A stretch of DNA of 62,327 bases. Origin: Bacteroidales bacterium UBA5197 (GTDB lineage: Bacteria > Bacteroidota > Bacteroidia > Bacteroidales > Lentimicrobiaceae). Under the pieces are notes generated by a model. It ran no database searches and had not been told where the DNA came from. It saw only the letters and a program-made list of their open reading frames with translations. Of the stretch, positions 49,869 to 57,846 are shown in pieces. The position numbers and the translations under genes were made by a program. The stretch covers positions 1-62,327 of the forward strand of contig DHVX01000007.1 in the NCBI GenBank assembly GCA_002412885.1, written 5' to 3'. Position 1 is the first letter of the stretch. Every line of letters starts with the position of its first letter.

Positions 49869-51125
49869 TTATGCTTTAGCGGGCAATATTCTGGTTACAC
49901 ATTCGCCAAAGCCAATGCGCAATCCATCTTTTTCAGCAAAACCGCGAATGATAAGGGTGTCGTTGTCGTTGATAAATTTTCGTTCTGATCCGTCGTTCAG
50001 TGTGATGGGTTTTGTGCCTCTCCAGGTAAGTTCAAGCATAGATCCGTAAGAACCGGCATCCGGGCCGCTGATTGTTCCTGAAGCGTAAAGGTCGCCCGTT
50101 GTGATGTTGCAGCCGTTCACCGTGTGATGCGCAAGTTGCTGACATATATTCCAGTACATATATCTGAAATTGGAGCGGCAAACAACATTCTCTTTGCCGT
50201 TTTCCGGTTTGATCAAAACCTCAAGGTTGATATCGAAATTACGAAGTCCATCGGTTTTAAGATAGGGAAGAACTTCAGGTTCCTGATCGGGACCTATAAC
50301 CCGGAATGGTTGCAGTGCATCAAGGGTAACTATCCATGGCGAAACTACCGATCCGAAATTTTTGGAAAGAAAGGGACCGAGAGGAACATACTCCCACGAT
50401 TGTATGTCTCTGGCAGACAAATCATTGAAAAGGAGAAATCCAAAAATGTAATCCTCCGCTTTATCGGCCGGAACACTGTCGCCCAATTCGGTTGACTTGC
50501 CAACAACAAAGGCCATTTCAAGTTCAAAATCAAACATTTTACTTGGTCCGAAAACTGGTTTCTCAGCACCCTGTGGCATGGTTTGTCCTTTTGGGCGATG
50601 TATATCGGTACCGGAAACCACAATTGACGAAGCACGGCCATGATATCCGACAGGCAAATGCCGCCAGTTGGGCAACAAAGCATTTGATGGATCACGAAAC
50701 ATTGTGCCGACATTGGTGGCGTGTTCAATGCTGGAATAAAAATCGGTGTAATCAGTCACTTTAACCGGCATCAGCATTTTAACAGATTCCGGACTGATCA
50801 AAACAGTTGACTTTATTGAACCGATCTTTTCAGGAAAACTCAGATTGGCTTCAGAAAATATTTCCTGTAATTTTTTTCGGATGGCTTGATGGGCTTTTTT
50901 ATCCATGCCGATAAAGTCGTTGAGCACGGACTGACTGAATTTTCCTTCAAAGTCAAAACCAAGGTCATTAAATACGCCTGATTGCTGAAGTTTTTCAAGG
51001 TCAATGATTTGATCACCAATGCGGGTAACAGCAATGGTTTTGCCATTTGCAATTTCAGCAATGCCAAAGGGCAGGTTTTCAAGGGGGAAGTCGCTGTTGA
51101 GCGGAATTTTAAGCCAGGATTTCAT
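49869..51125 (-). CDS. fahA: Fumarylacetoacetase
   Basis: A 418-residue hydrolase that splits fumarylacetoacetate into fumarate and acetoacetate, the last step of tyrosine degradation. The mouse-enzyme active-site pattern is present: Asp128 and His135 in TDFYSSIEHATN, then NWRHLPVGYHGRASS and the metal ligands in EMAFVVGKST. Length is normal. It is next to hppD (119 bases) in the order hmgA-hppD-fahA-flavin reductase. The gap from hppD is filled by a word array. Confidence 0.97.
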   Translation of the reverse strand: MKSWLKIPLNSDFPLENLPFGIAEIANGKTIAVTRIGDQIIDLEKLQQSGVFNDLGFDFEGKFSQSVLNDFIGMDKKAHQAIRKKLQEIFSEANLSFPEKIGSIKSTVLISPESVKMLMPVKVTDYTDFYSSIEHATNVGTMFRDPSNALLPNWRHLPVGYHGRASSIVVSGTDIHRPKGQTMPQGAEKPVFGPSKMFDFELEMAFVVGKSTELGDSVPADKAEDYIFGFLLFNDLSARDIQSWEYVPLGPFLSKNFGSVVSPWIVTLDALQPFRVIGPDQEPEVLPYLKTDGLRNFDINLEVLIKPENGKENVVCRSNFRYMYWNICQQLAHHTVNGCNITTGDLYASGTISGPDAGSYGSMLELTWRGTKPITLNDGSERKFINDNDTLIIRGFAEKDGLRIGFGECVTRILPAKA

Positions 51126-51141
51126 TTTTTGAAGGGGTAAA

Positions 51142-51223
51142 GTCGGATTTCAGAGGTCAGAGGTCAGAGGTCGGATTTCAGAGGTCAGATGTCAGATGTC
51201 AGAGGTCAGATGTCAGAGGTCAG
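51142..51223. repeat. ggtcagaggtcagatgtcag word array in the tyrosine operon
   Basis: About ten consecutive words of the type gaggtcag/atgtcag and two copies of tcggatttcagagg fill the gap between hppD and fahA. Similar words (tctgacctcagacc) occur at 15308. No inverted arm is seen here. It probably lies in the transcribed operon. Confidence 0.85.
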
Positions 51224-51244
51224 AAATTATAAATTAGAAATTCT

Positions 51245-52345
51245 TTACAAAGTGCCTCTTTTCTCCTGTTCCAACTCTATGGCTTCGAATAAAGCTTTAA
51301 AGTTTCCTTTGCCGAATGATTTTGCTCCTTTGCGCTGAATGATTTCGTAGAAAACCGTCGGCCGGTCTTCAACCGGTTTGGTAAATATCTGCAAAAGGTA
51401 GCCTTCATCGTCCCGGTCAACCAGAATTCCCAACTCTTTCAAAGCCAGAATTTCTTCGTCAATTTTTCCGACGCGGTTAAGCACTGTATCGTAATAAGTA
51501 CCCGGAACAGTCAGGAATTCAATCCCTCTGTCGCGCAACTCTTTTACTGTGTGAAGGATGTTGTCGGTTGCCATGGCTACATGCTGAACACCGCTGGTGC
51601 CATAATAGTCGAGGTATTCTTCAACCTGCGAGCGTTTTTTGCCTTCGGCAGGTTCGTTGATCGGGAACTTAATTCTTCCGTTGCCATTGGTCATTACTTT
51701 GCTCATCAGTGCAGTATATTCTGTCGAAATATCTTTGTCGTCGAAAGAGGCCAACTGACTGAATCCCATGACATCGGCATAAAAATTCACCCATTTGTTC
51801 ATTTCATTCCAGCCAACATTACCAACCATATGATCAACATACTTCAGACCGGTTTCTTTGGATCTGTATTCAGGATTCCAGGCTACATATCCCGGAAGAA
51901 ACGGGCCATTGTAGTTTTTGCGTTCCACAAAAACATGCACAGTATCGCCATAAGTATGGATTCCTGACAAAACGACTTCGCCGTTTTCATCTTTCTGGGT
52001 TTTGGGCTCAAAATATGAATCAGCCCCGCGTGAAGTAGTTTCTTTCCAAGATTTGGTCGCGTCATCAACCCATAATGCCACAACTTTTACACCATCACCG
52101 CGCTTCATCACATGAGCACCGATTTCGCTTTCAGGAATGAGCGACGAGGTGAAAACAAACCGGATTTTATCCTGAACAAGCACATAGGAAGTGCGGTCTT
52201 TTAATCCGGTTTCAAGTCCGGCATAAGCCAAAGGCTGGAAACCAAAAGCTGTCTGATAAAAATAAGCAGCCTGTTTGGCATTGCCTACATAAAACTCAAC
52301 ATAGTCGGTGCCGTTGATGGGCAAAAAATCTTGTTGTATTGTCAT
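51245..52345 (-). CDS. hppD: 4-Hydroxyphenylpyruvate dioxygenase
   Basis: A 366-residue non-heme iron dioxygenase that converts 4-hydroxyphenylpyruvate to homogentisate. Two vicinal-oxygen-chelate halves are clear. The iron ligands His172 (DHMVGN), His255 (GVQHVAMAT) and Glu334 (VFYEIIQRKG) are all present, as is the C-terminal gate helix NFKALFEAIELEQ. It is the second gene of the minus-strand tyrosine cluster, 66 bases after hmgA. Confidence 0.97.
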   Translation of the reverse strand: MTIQQDFLPINGTDYVEFYVGNAKQAAYFYQTAFGFQPLAYAGLETGLKDRTSYVLVQDKIRFVFTSSLIPESEIGAHVMKRGDGVKVVALWVDDATKSWKETTSRGADSYFEPKTQKDENGEVVLSGIHTYGDTVHVFVERKNYNGPFLPGYVAWNPEYRSKETGLKYVDHMVGNVGWNEMNKWVNFYADVMGFSQLASFDDKDISTEYTALMSKVMTNGNGRIKFPINEPAEGKKRSQVEEYLDYYGTSGVQHVAMATDNILHTVKELRDRGIEFLTVPGTYYDTVLNRVGKIDEEILALKELGILVDRDDEGYLLQIFTKPVEDRPTVFYEIIQRKGAKSFGKGNFKALFEAIELEQEKRGTL

Positions 52346-52411
52346 TGTTAAAAATTTGATGCTTTATTTAATAATTGATGGTCACACTTGAATTCTGAAT
52401 AACTCATGACT

Positions 52412-53569
52412 TTAATCAAGCCATGATTTGTGATAATCCGGTTCCTCAATTTCCATGGCCTGTTTTGTAAGCCACAAAGGTCGGAAAGTGTCCACCATTA
52501 CTGCAAGTTCTTTGGTTTCTTTTGCGCCAAGACTTTTTTCAACCGTTCCCGGATGTGGCCCATGCGGAATGCCGATCGGATGCAAAGTAATCTGTCCGCG
52601 GTCAACATGTTTGCGGCTCATAAAATCGCCATCCACATAATAAAGCACCTCATCTGAGTCTACATTGCTGTGATTGTATGGCACCGGAACAGAAAGCGGA
52701 TGGTAATCGTACAAACGCGGAACAAAGGCACACATTACGTAATTGTGCGCTTCAAATGTCTGATGAACTGGTGGTGGCTGATGAATGCGGCCGGTAATCG
52801 GCTCAAAATCATGAATCGAAAGTGCATATGGATAATGAAATCCATCCCAGCCGATTACATCAAAAGGATGGCTGGCAAAATGGTAGGGGAAGAGCTGATC
52901 CTCTTTTTTTACCATCACCACAAAATCTCCTTTTAAATCGTTGGTAACAAGTTTTTCAGGTTTGCGGATGTCCCTTTCACAGAATGGCGCATGTTCCTCA
53001 AGCTGCCCGAGTTTGTTAACGTATTTCTTAGGGAAACGGATTGGACTGTAAGATTCAACAATAAAAAGACGGTTGTCGGGGGTATCGAAGTGCATCTGAT
53101 AGATAATTCCGCGTGGGATTATCAGATGATCTCCATATTTGAAAGCAAGTTCGCCATACATCGATTTGAGCACCCCGGAGCCCACATGCACAAAAATCAT
53201 TTCTGTAGCTTGCGAATTCTTGAAGAAATAGTCCTCCATTGATTTTCGCGGAGCCGCCAGCACAATGCTCAGGTCGTTGTTTACCAGAACCGGTATCCTG
53301 CTTTTCAGATAATCATCGGCAGGCTTGACTCCAAAGCCCTGAAAGCTGCGGTGCTGCATATTGTTCTGAACCGCAATTTCGGGCTTTACATCAATGGGCG
53401 GATCAATTGATCTCACCATTGTTGGCGGGTAAACATGATAGGTCAGTGAATATGCATCTGAAAACCCTTCGGTCGAAACCAATTGTTCTGCATAGAGTGC
53501 ACCATCGGGTTTCCGGAATTGGGTGTGGCGTTTGGGCGGTATTTGCCCGAGTGAATGATAATGGGGCAT
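52412..53569 (-). CDS. hmgA: Homogentisate 1,2-dioxygenase
   Basis: A 385-residue ring-opening dioxygenase that turns homogentisate into maleylacetoacetate. Typical features are the N-terminal HTQFRKPDGALYAEQL, the central cupin strands (GDHLIIPRGIIYQMHF) and the C-terminal iron site (QPPPVHQTFEAHNYVMCAFVPR, IPHGPHPGT). It is slightly shorter than the eukaryotic enzyme, as in other bacteria. No maleylacetoacetate isomerase gene is seen in the cluster, so that step must be supplied elsewhere. First gene of the operon. Confidence 0.95.
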   Translation of the reverse strand: MPHYHSLGQIPPKRHTQFRKPDGALYAEQLVSTEGFSDAYSLTYHVYPPTMVRSIDPPIDVKPEIAVQNNMQHRSFQGFGVKPADDYLKSRIPVLVNNDLSIVLAAPRKSMEDYFFKNSQATEMIFVHVGSGVLKSMYGELAFKYGDHLIIPRGIIYQMHFDTPDNRLFIVESYSPIRFPKKYVNKLGQLEEHAPFCERDIRKPEKLVTNDLKGDFVVMVKKEDQLFPYHFASHPFDVIGWDGFHYPYALSIHDFEPITGRIHQPPPVHQTFEAHNYVMCAFVPRLYDYHPLSVPVPYNHSNVDSDEVLYYVDGDFMSRKHVDRGQITLHPIGIPHGPHPGTVEKSLGAKETKELAVMVDTFRPLWLTKQAMEIEEPDYHKSWLD

Positions 53570-53744
53570 TTTATTAAATTATTGAACAGGTGAATAACGC
53601 ATTTCAATCGTTTGCACCTTTAACAATTTTCGCCCTGAAATGTTCAACAATGCAGCAAAATCAAGCATTCTGCAAAAAATTTTGTGTCGTTGATGAAAAA
53701 TGACTTTGACTCTCCTTCGAATCCTTTAGTGCAGGCAATTCGGA

Positions 53745-53806
53745 CTGACTGTTATACTGAGTTGGCACTCAAAAAAATGAGCATAATGCGGAGATGACAG
53801 GAGTTA
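53745..53806 (+). repeat. Dispersed 60-base repeat, copy 2
   Basis: It matches the minus strand of 10921-10982 (atactgagttggcactc, A-run, tgagcataatgcggagatga) at about 90 percent. Confidence 0.8.
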
Positions 53807-53870
53807 ACGGCATCCTTATTCATGGACAAAAAAGATGAAAGTATTTCACCACTTTAATGTGAGCAGGACA

Positions 53871-54030
53871 AACCTTAATTTATCTTCCAAACCTTAGTAA
53901 CAGGCAACCCACCAAACACCTTCAACCTTAATATTTCTTCCTAACCTTATTATTGTTCAATTTGAAAAGGTTGCCAGCTTATTGAGGTTTTCAAGAATGA
54001 ATAAGGTTCAAAAATCGTTGGGGTCAGGTT
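53871..54030. repeat. aacctta word array with inverted right arm
   Basis: Words aaccttaattt, aaccttagtaac, ccttcaaccttaata and cctaaccttatt lie in 53871-53952. The inverse words aaaaggttg, tgaggttttc and aataaggttc lie in 53965-54010. The halves can pair as a long loose hairpin. The array ends about 30 bases from the stop codon of the giant protease gene. Confidence 0.65.
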
Positions 54031-54057
54031 TGTTAAAACTCAAAAAATAACTCCGTT

Positions 54058-57000
54058 TTACCTTTTAAGTATCAGTTTTCTCAAGACCTCCTTGCCGTTT
54101 TCTGTTCTGATTTTTACAAAATAAACCGATTCAGGCAGGTTGCCAATGTTCAGTTCCAGCTTTTCTGATGGAATCTCATAAGACAAATCAAGCACTTTAT
54201 TTCCTGTTATCCCTGAAATACTCACATGCGTAATTCGTCCGGTGAGCAAATCAGATTCAATGGTAAACGTGCCGTTTGATGGATTCGGATAAAGCCGTAT
54301 TCCTGTTTTTTGTAAGCTTTCGGTGGCAACCGGAAGCTGAAATCTGGCTGAAAGCTCTCTGTTTCCATCAACGATAAAAGAGATTTCAGGTTGATCTGAA
54401 TAAAAATTTCCGTTTTCAGTCCAGTCAAGGAATGTAAATCCCTGATTTGCAACAGCCAGAAGAACAGCAGTTTCGCCTTCGGTGTAAATTCCTGATCCGC
54501 TGGTATAACCTCCGTTTGCGGGAAGTGCATTTGCCAGAATATTAAATTGCTGCGAAAAATTCGCTGTTAGTGTACGGTTGGCATTTACGGCAAACGAAAA
54601 TGAGGGATCTGTTGAAACTATTGAGCCATTTTCTGTCCAGTTGGTAAAAACCCACATGGAATTTGGTGTTGCCAGAAGTGTTGCTGTTTCACCGGCGTTA
54701 TATATCCCTGCGCCTGATGCTGAACCTGCTGAAGCAGGATTAACCAATGTGGATATCGTAAATTGTTGCACAGACTGAGTGAAGTTTGCAACCAGATTTT
54801 TGTTTTCTGTCACAGTAAAGCTGTAAACAGGATTATTGGAAACTACGGTGCCGTTCTCTGCCCAGTTTTCAAAAACCCAGCCGTTTGCGCTGTTTGCCGT
54901 AAGGTTGGCTGTGGAACCATAATCATAAGTTCCGGCTCCGCTTGTAGTTCCGCCTTCAACAGGATTTGAAGCTGTTGTTATATTAAAGGTCTGCAAAACA
55001 AATTCTGCTGTCAGATTTTTGTTGTCAGTTATGGCAAAACTGAATACAGCTTGTGTGGAGATTATATTTCCAGCTTCAGTCCAGGCTGAGAAATTGTATC
55101 CGGGTTCTGCAACTGCAGATACAGTGACATTGCTTCCGTAATTATACCAGCCAGCTCCCGTTACATTTCCGGCATTGGCAGGATTCACACTTAAGGAAAC
55201 TTCAAATTGTTGAATTGCAAAATTGGCGACTAGATTTCTGTTTCCCTGAATATTGAATGAGAAAATGGCATCGGTTGAAACAATGTTTGCGTCTTCGGTC
55301 CAGTTAATGAAATCATAGCCGATGGCAGCAGAAGCCGTTACAGTAACCAATGCGTTGAAGTCATAATTGCCGCTGCCGGCTGTAGTCCCTCCGGCTGCAG
55401 GGGCTGATGTAGTGGTAACTGAGAATGACTGCAGTTGGTTGATTGTGGTTTCTACATCATCAATATACCAGTAATCATAGTTATAAAGATTCCCTGAGAT
55501 GGCAAATGCAATGTATGTTGCTGGCTGATTCAGGTTTGAAGTAATTGTTGTTGTGACCAAAGCAGGGCCGATATTGCTGCTGCCGGTCGGAATGCTCCAG
55601 GCTTCGTCTGTCCAGTTGATGCCATCGCTGCTTGATTGAATTTTAAGCGTTGCACCTGTGCTGTATGCGTCAAGGAAATGTCTGAAGCTGAGTCCGAGTT
55701 CAACAACGCCGGTTGTATTGAAAGGTGGCATTATCAGGCGCGTAATTCCCGGATTGGCCTGTTGCCACTCTGATTGCATTTCACCGGCACTTCCACCGGC
55801 ATTTGAAGTGGCAACATGTTCCCATTTGCTCACCACATTGTTTCCCTCAACTTGTTCTGTCCAGCAGGGCGGAATGTCGTTTTCCTGAAAATTCTGAGTG
55901 TATGGAAGCAACAATGTGCCGCAGGATGTTGTTTGCTGGGTGGTCAAACCTGTTGAGTAAACCTGCGTTTCATTAACAGACCAAAGTTTATAGTAATAAG
56001 TGGTTGCCTGCGATAAATCGAGGTGTTGGAATGATGCTGCATTCCCGGCAAACAGAACTGTTCCGCCTCCGGGAATTGTTTGGCCTGCAGTGTAGTTAGT
56101 GCCTTCGGCAGGTATCCCGAAATTGTTGGTTGTGTTGAATGCAAGAAGTACATTGTTCTGAGATGTATTCAGTTGCCACTGAAGATCTATCTGCGAGCCA
56201 GAAATGGCTGTTGCCACAAAAGATGCAGGATTGGAAACGGTGCTTATTCCCACCGAAAAAGTGATTGTACTTCCTGCCGAGGTAACACTATGTATGTTTA
56301 ATCCGCCTGCACTGCCGTTTTGAAGAAATGATGACGGATTGGTGGCATCATTAATGGCTGTTCGTCCTGATTGCTGAGAAAAGTGTGCACTTGACGGACT
56401 GCCGTTTATGGTTGTGGTTCCGTTTGGACGGTAAAGATAAACTTCGTCGGGAGGGCCACTTGCATTGCCATTGTATGCAGGATCAATTCTGTAAACCAAT
56501 AAACCCGATCCGGGCAGGGTGGATTCATAAGTGCCGATATTTTGTCGGTATTCCACCACAAAAAACTCTGAAGAAGAAAATGGAGATGCAATTTTGTAGC
56601 AATTGTTGGTTGAAGAAGTTATCGGATTCAGGGTATAAGTTCCCGATGTGGTAATTTCAGGGATACTGCTGATCCATGTTGAATTGCTGTACTTCCATTT
56701 CATATAAGTGCCCATATGGCTGCTTCCCGAACCCATCAGATCCCAGACAGAAACCGGGCTTATGTTCAGTCCGCCGTCGTTGTAGTGATATAAGTCAGGA
56801 GCTCCGAGTGCATGGAATAATTCATGACATAAAATACCAACGCTTACCTGTGATTCAGGCTGAAATGTGTAATCCCAAACCTGTTTGCCATTGATAAAGA
56901 CGTCGTATGTGTATAAAACCCATCTGTGCGCCCACAAGAGACTTGCCCATGCTCCGTTTCCTCCCCTGATGATAAACGAAATATTGTCAACCAGGCCGTC

Positions 57001-57753
57001 ATTATCGCCATCAATATTTAATGATGCAGGAACCGGAGAGTTGGCGTTGATCCAGTTTACGGCATCACGAAGCAGGGCATGTTCGCGCAGCCTGCGCTGG
57101 GTTTCTCCGTTGTATCCGTTTGGATTCGTTGTGGCATTATATGGTTCAAAATAACTTCTTGGATGGGAATCGGTGTAGGAAAGGTTGGTTGTCATTGCAC
57201 ACTCTGGGTAGTGTGTTGAGCTCAGATCCAACATGTTATATGAAACTTCGTTATAAAAATTTTTGACTGAACTGCCTGTCGCCTGATTAAATGTGTTGTC
57301 GAATGTTTGACGGATTGTGGTAAATTCCGTATCATCTGAAAACTTTATATAAATCACCAGATTGTTCATTGTGCCCTGATGTGGTGCACGGTTTGAGCGG
57401 TTGTCAGCAACCTCAAATTCCATCTTCCTTCTCAGGTATTCTTCCTTTGGGATTTTTACCCATTTCGTCAAACCTGCACTTTCCGGATTTACGGTTTCTA
57501 CCCTGTATTCCGATGGTACTATTCTTCCTTTATCGGAAACGGCATAATAAAAATACCCATCTTCTGACTGAATGATTGTGTATCCGTCAGCATCGTGCAA
57601 CCAGTTGAAAAATTCATCGCCGGATACGAAACAGTCTATTACTGTTCCGTCGGGCTGGGTTATCTGGTAAGGCTGGTTTTCGACGTAAGCTGCATTTGCT
57701 TCTATGCCCGCAATCATTGCAAGAGCAAGAATTATGGTATAAAGTACTTTCAT
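54058..57753 (-). CDS. Giant secreted M6-family metalloprotease with InlB-type repeats and T9SS domain
   Basis: A 1231-residue exported protein. A signal peptide (IILALAMIAGIEANA) is followed by an M6 (immune inhibitor A-like) metalloprotease domain with zinc-binding HELFH (310-314) and downstream GAPDLYH. Next comes a fibronectin-like stretch near 510-600, and then a MAM/adhesin-like jelly-roll domain (YTQNFQENDIPPCWTEQVEG). Five divergent InlB B-repeats of about 75 residues follow (GGTTSGAGTYDYGSTANLTA...GWVFENWAENG...NLVANF), and the type IX sorting domain (LYPNPSNGTFTIES) closes the protein. It should be moved across the outer membrane and act on proteins outside. The start at 57753 leads directly into the signal peptide. 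Next to a paralogue. Confidence 0.92.
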   Translation of the reverse strand: MKVLYTIILALAMIAGIEANAAYVENQPYQITQPDGTVIDCFVSGDEFFNWLHDADGYTIIQSEDGYFYYAVSDKGRIVPSEYRVETVNPESAGLTKWVKIPKEEYLRRKMEFEVADNRSNRAPHQGTMNNLVIYIKFSDDTEFTTIRQTFDNTFNQATGSSVKNFYNEVSYNMLDLSSTHYPECAMTTNLSYTDSHPRSYFEPYNATTNPNGYNGETQRRLREHALLRDAVNWINANSPVPASLNIDGDNDGLVDNISFIIRGGNGAWASLLWAHRWVLYTYDVFINGKQVWDYTFQPESQVSVGILCHELFHALGAPDLYHYNDGGLNISPVSVWDLMGSGSSHMGTYMKWKYSNSTWISSIPEITTSGTYTLNPITSSTNNCYKIASPFSSSEFFVVEYRQNIGTYESTLPGSGLLVYRIDPAYNGNASGPPDEVYLYRPNGTTTINGSPSSAHFSQQSGRTAINDATNPSSFLQNGSAGGLNIHSVTSAGSTITFSVGISTVSNPASFVATAISGSQIDLQWQLNTSQNNVLLAFNTTNNFGIPAEGTNYTAGQTIPGGGTVLFAGNAASFQHLDLSQATTYYYKLWSVNETQVYSTGLTTQQTTSCGTLLLPYTQNFQENDIPPCWTEQVEGNNVVSKWEHVATSNAGGSAGEMQSEWQQANPGITRLIMPPFNTTGVVELGLSFRHFLDAYSTGATLKIQSSSDGINWTDEAWSIPTGSSNIGPALVTTTITSNLNQPATYIAFAISGNLYNYDYWYIDDVETTINQLQSFSVTTTSAPAAGGTTAGSGNYDFNALVTVTASAAIGYDFINWTEDANIVSTDAIFSFNIQGNRNLVANFAIQQFEVSLSVNPANAGNVTGAGWYNYGSNVTVSAVAEPGYNFSAWTEAGNIISTQAVFSFAITDNKNLTAEFVLQTFNITTASNPVEGGTTSGAGTYDYGSTANLTANSANGWVFENWAENGTVVSNNPVYSFTVTENKNLVANFTQSVQQFTISTLVNPASAGSASGAGIYNAGETATLLATPNSMWVFTNWTENGSIVSTDPSFSFAVNANRTLTANFSQQFNILANALPANGGYTSGSGIYTEGETAVLLAVANQGFTFLDWTENGNFYSDQPEISFIVDGNRELSARFQLPVATESLQKTGIRLYPNPSNGTFTIESDLLTGRITHVSISGITGNKVLDLSYEIPSEKLELNIGNLPESVYFVKIRTENGKEVLRKLILKR

Positions 57754-57846
57754 GCTGAGGTGATGTTATTGGTACTGAAAATAAAAAGAGATATTTCTCT
57801 GATTAATGCATTTTAAGCTGAAAAGTAATGGCAATAATGGCTACTG

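Larger units (their letters stand above)
53570..54057. other. 488-base spacer with dispersed repeats
   Basis: Between two minus-strand genes. The left part (53570-53740) is ordinary AT-rich sequence that should hold the hmgA promoter, with no clear box. The rest is the second copy of the 60-base repeat and an aacctta word array (both listed). No gene is supported. Confidence 0.7.
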
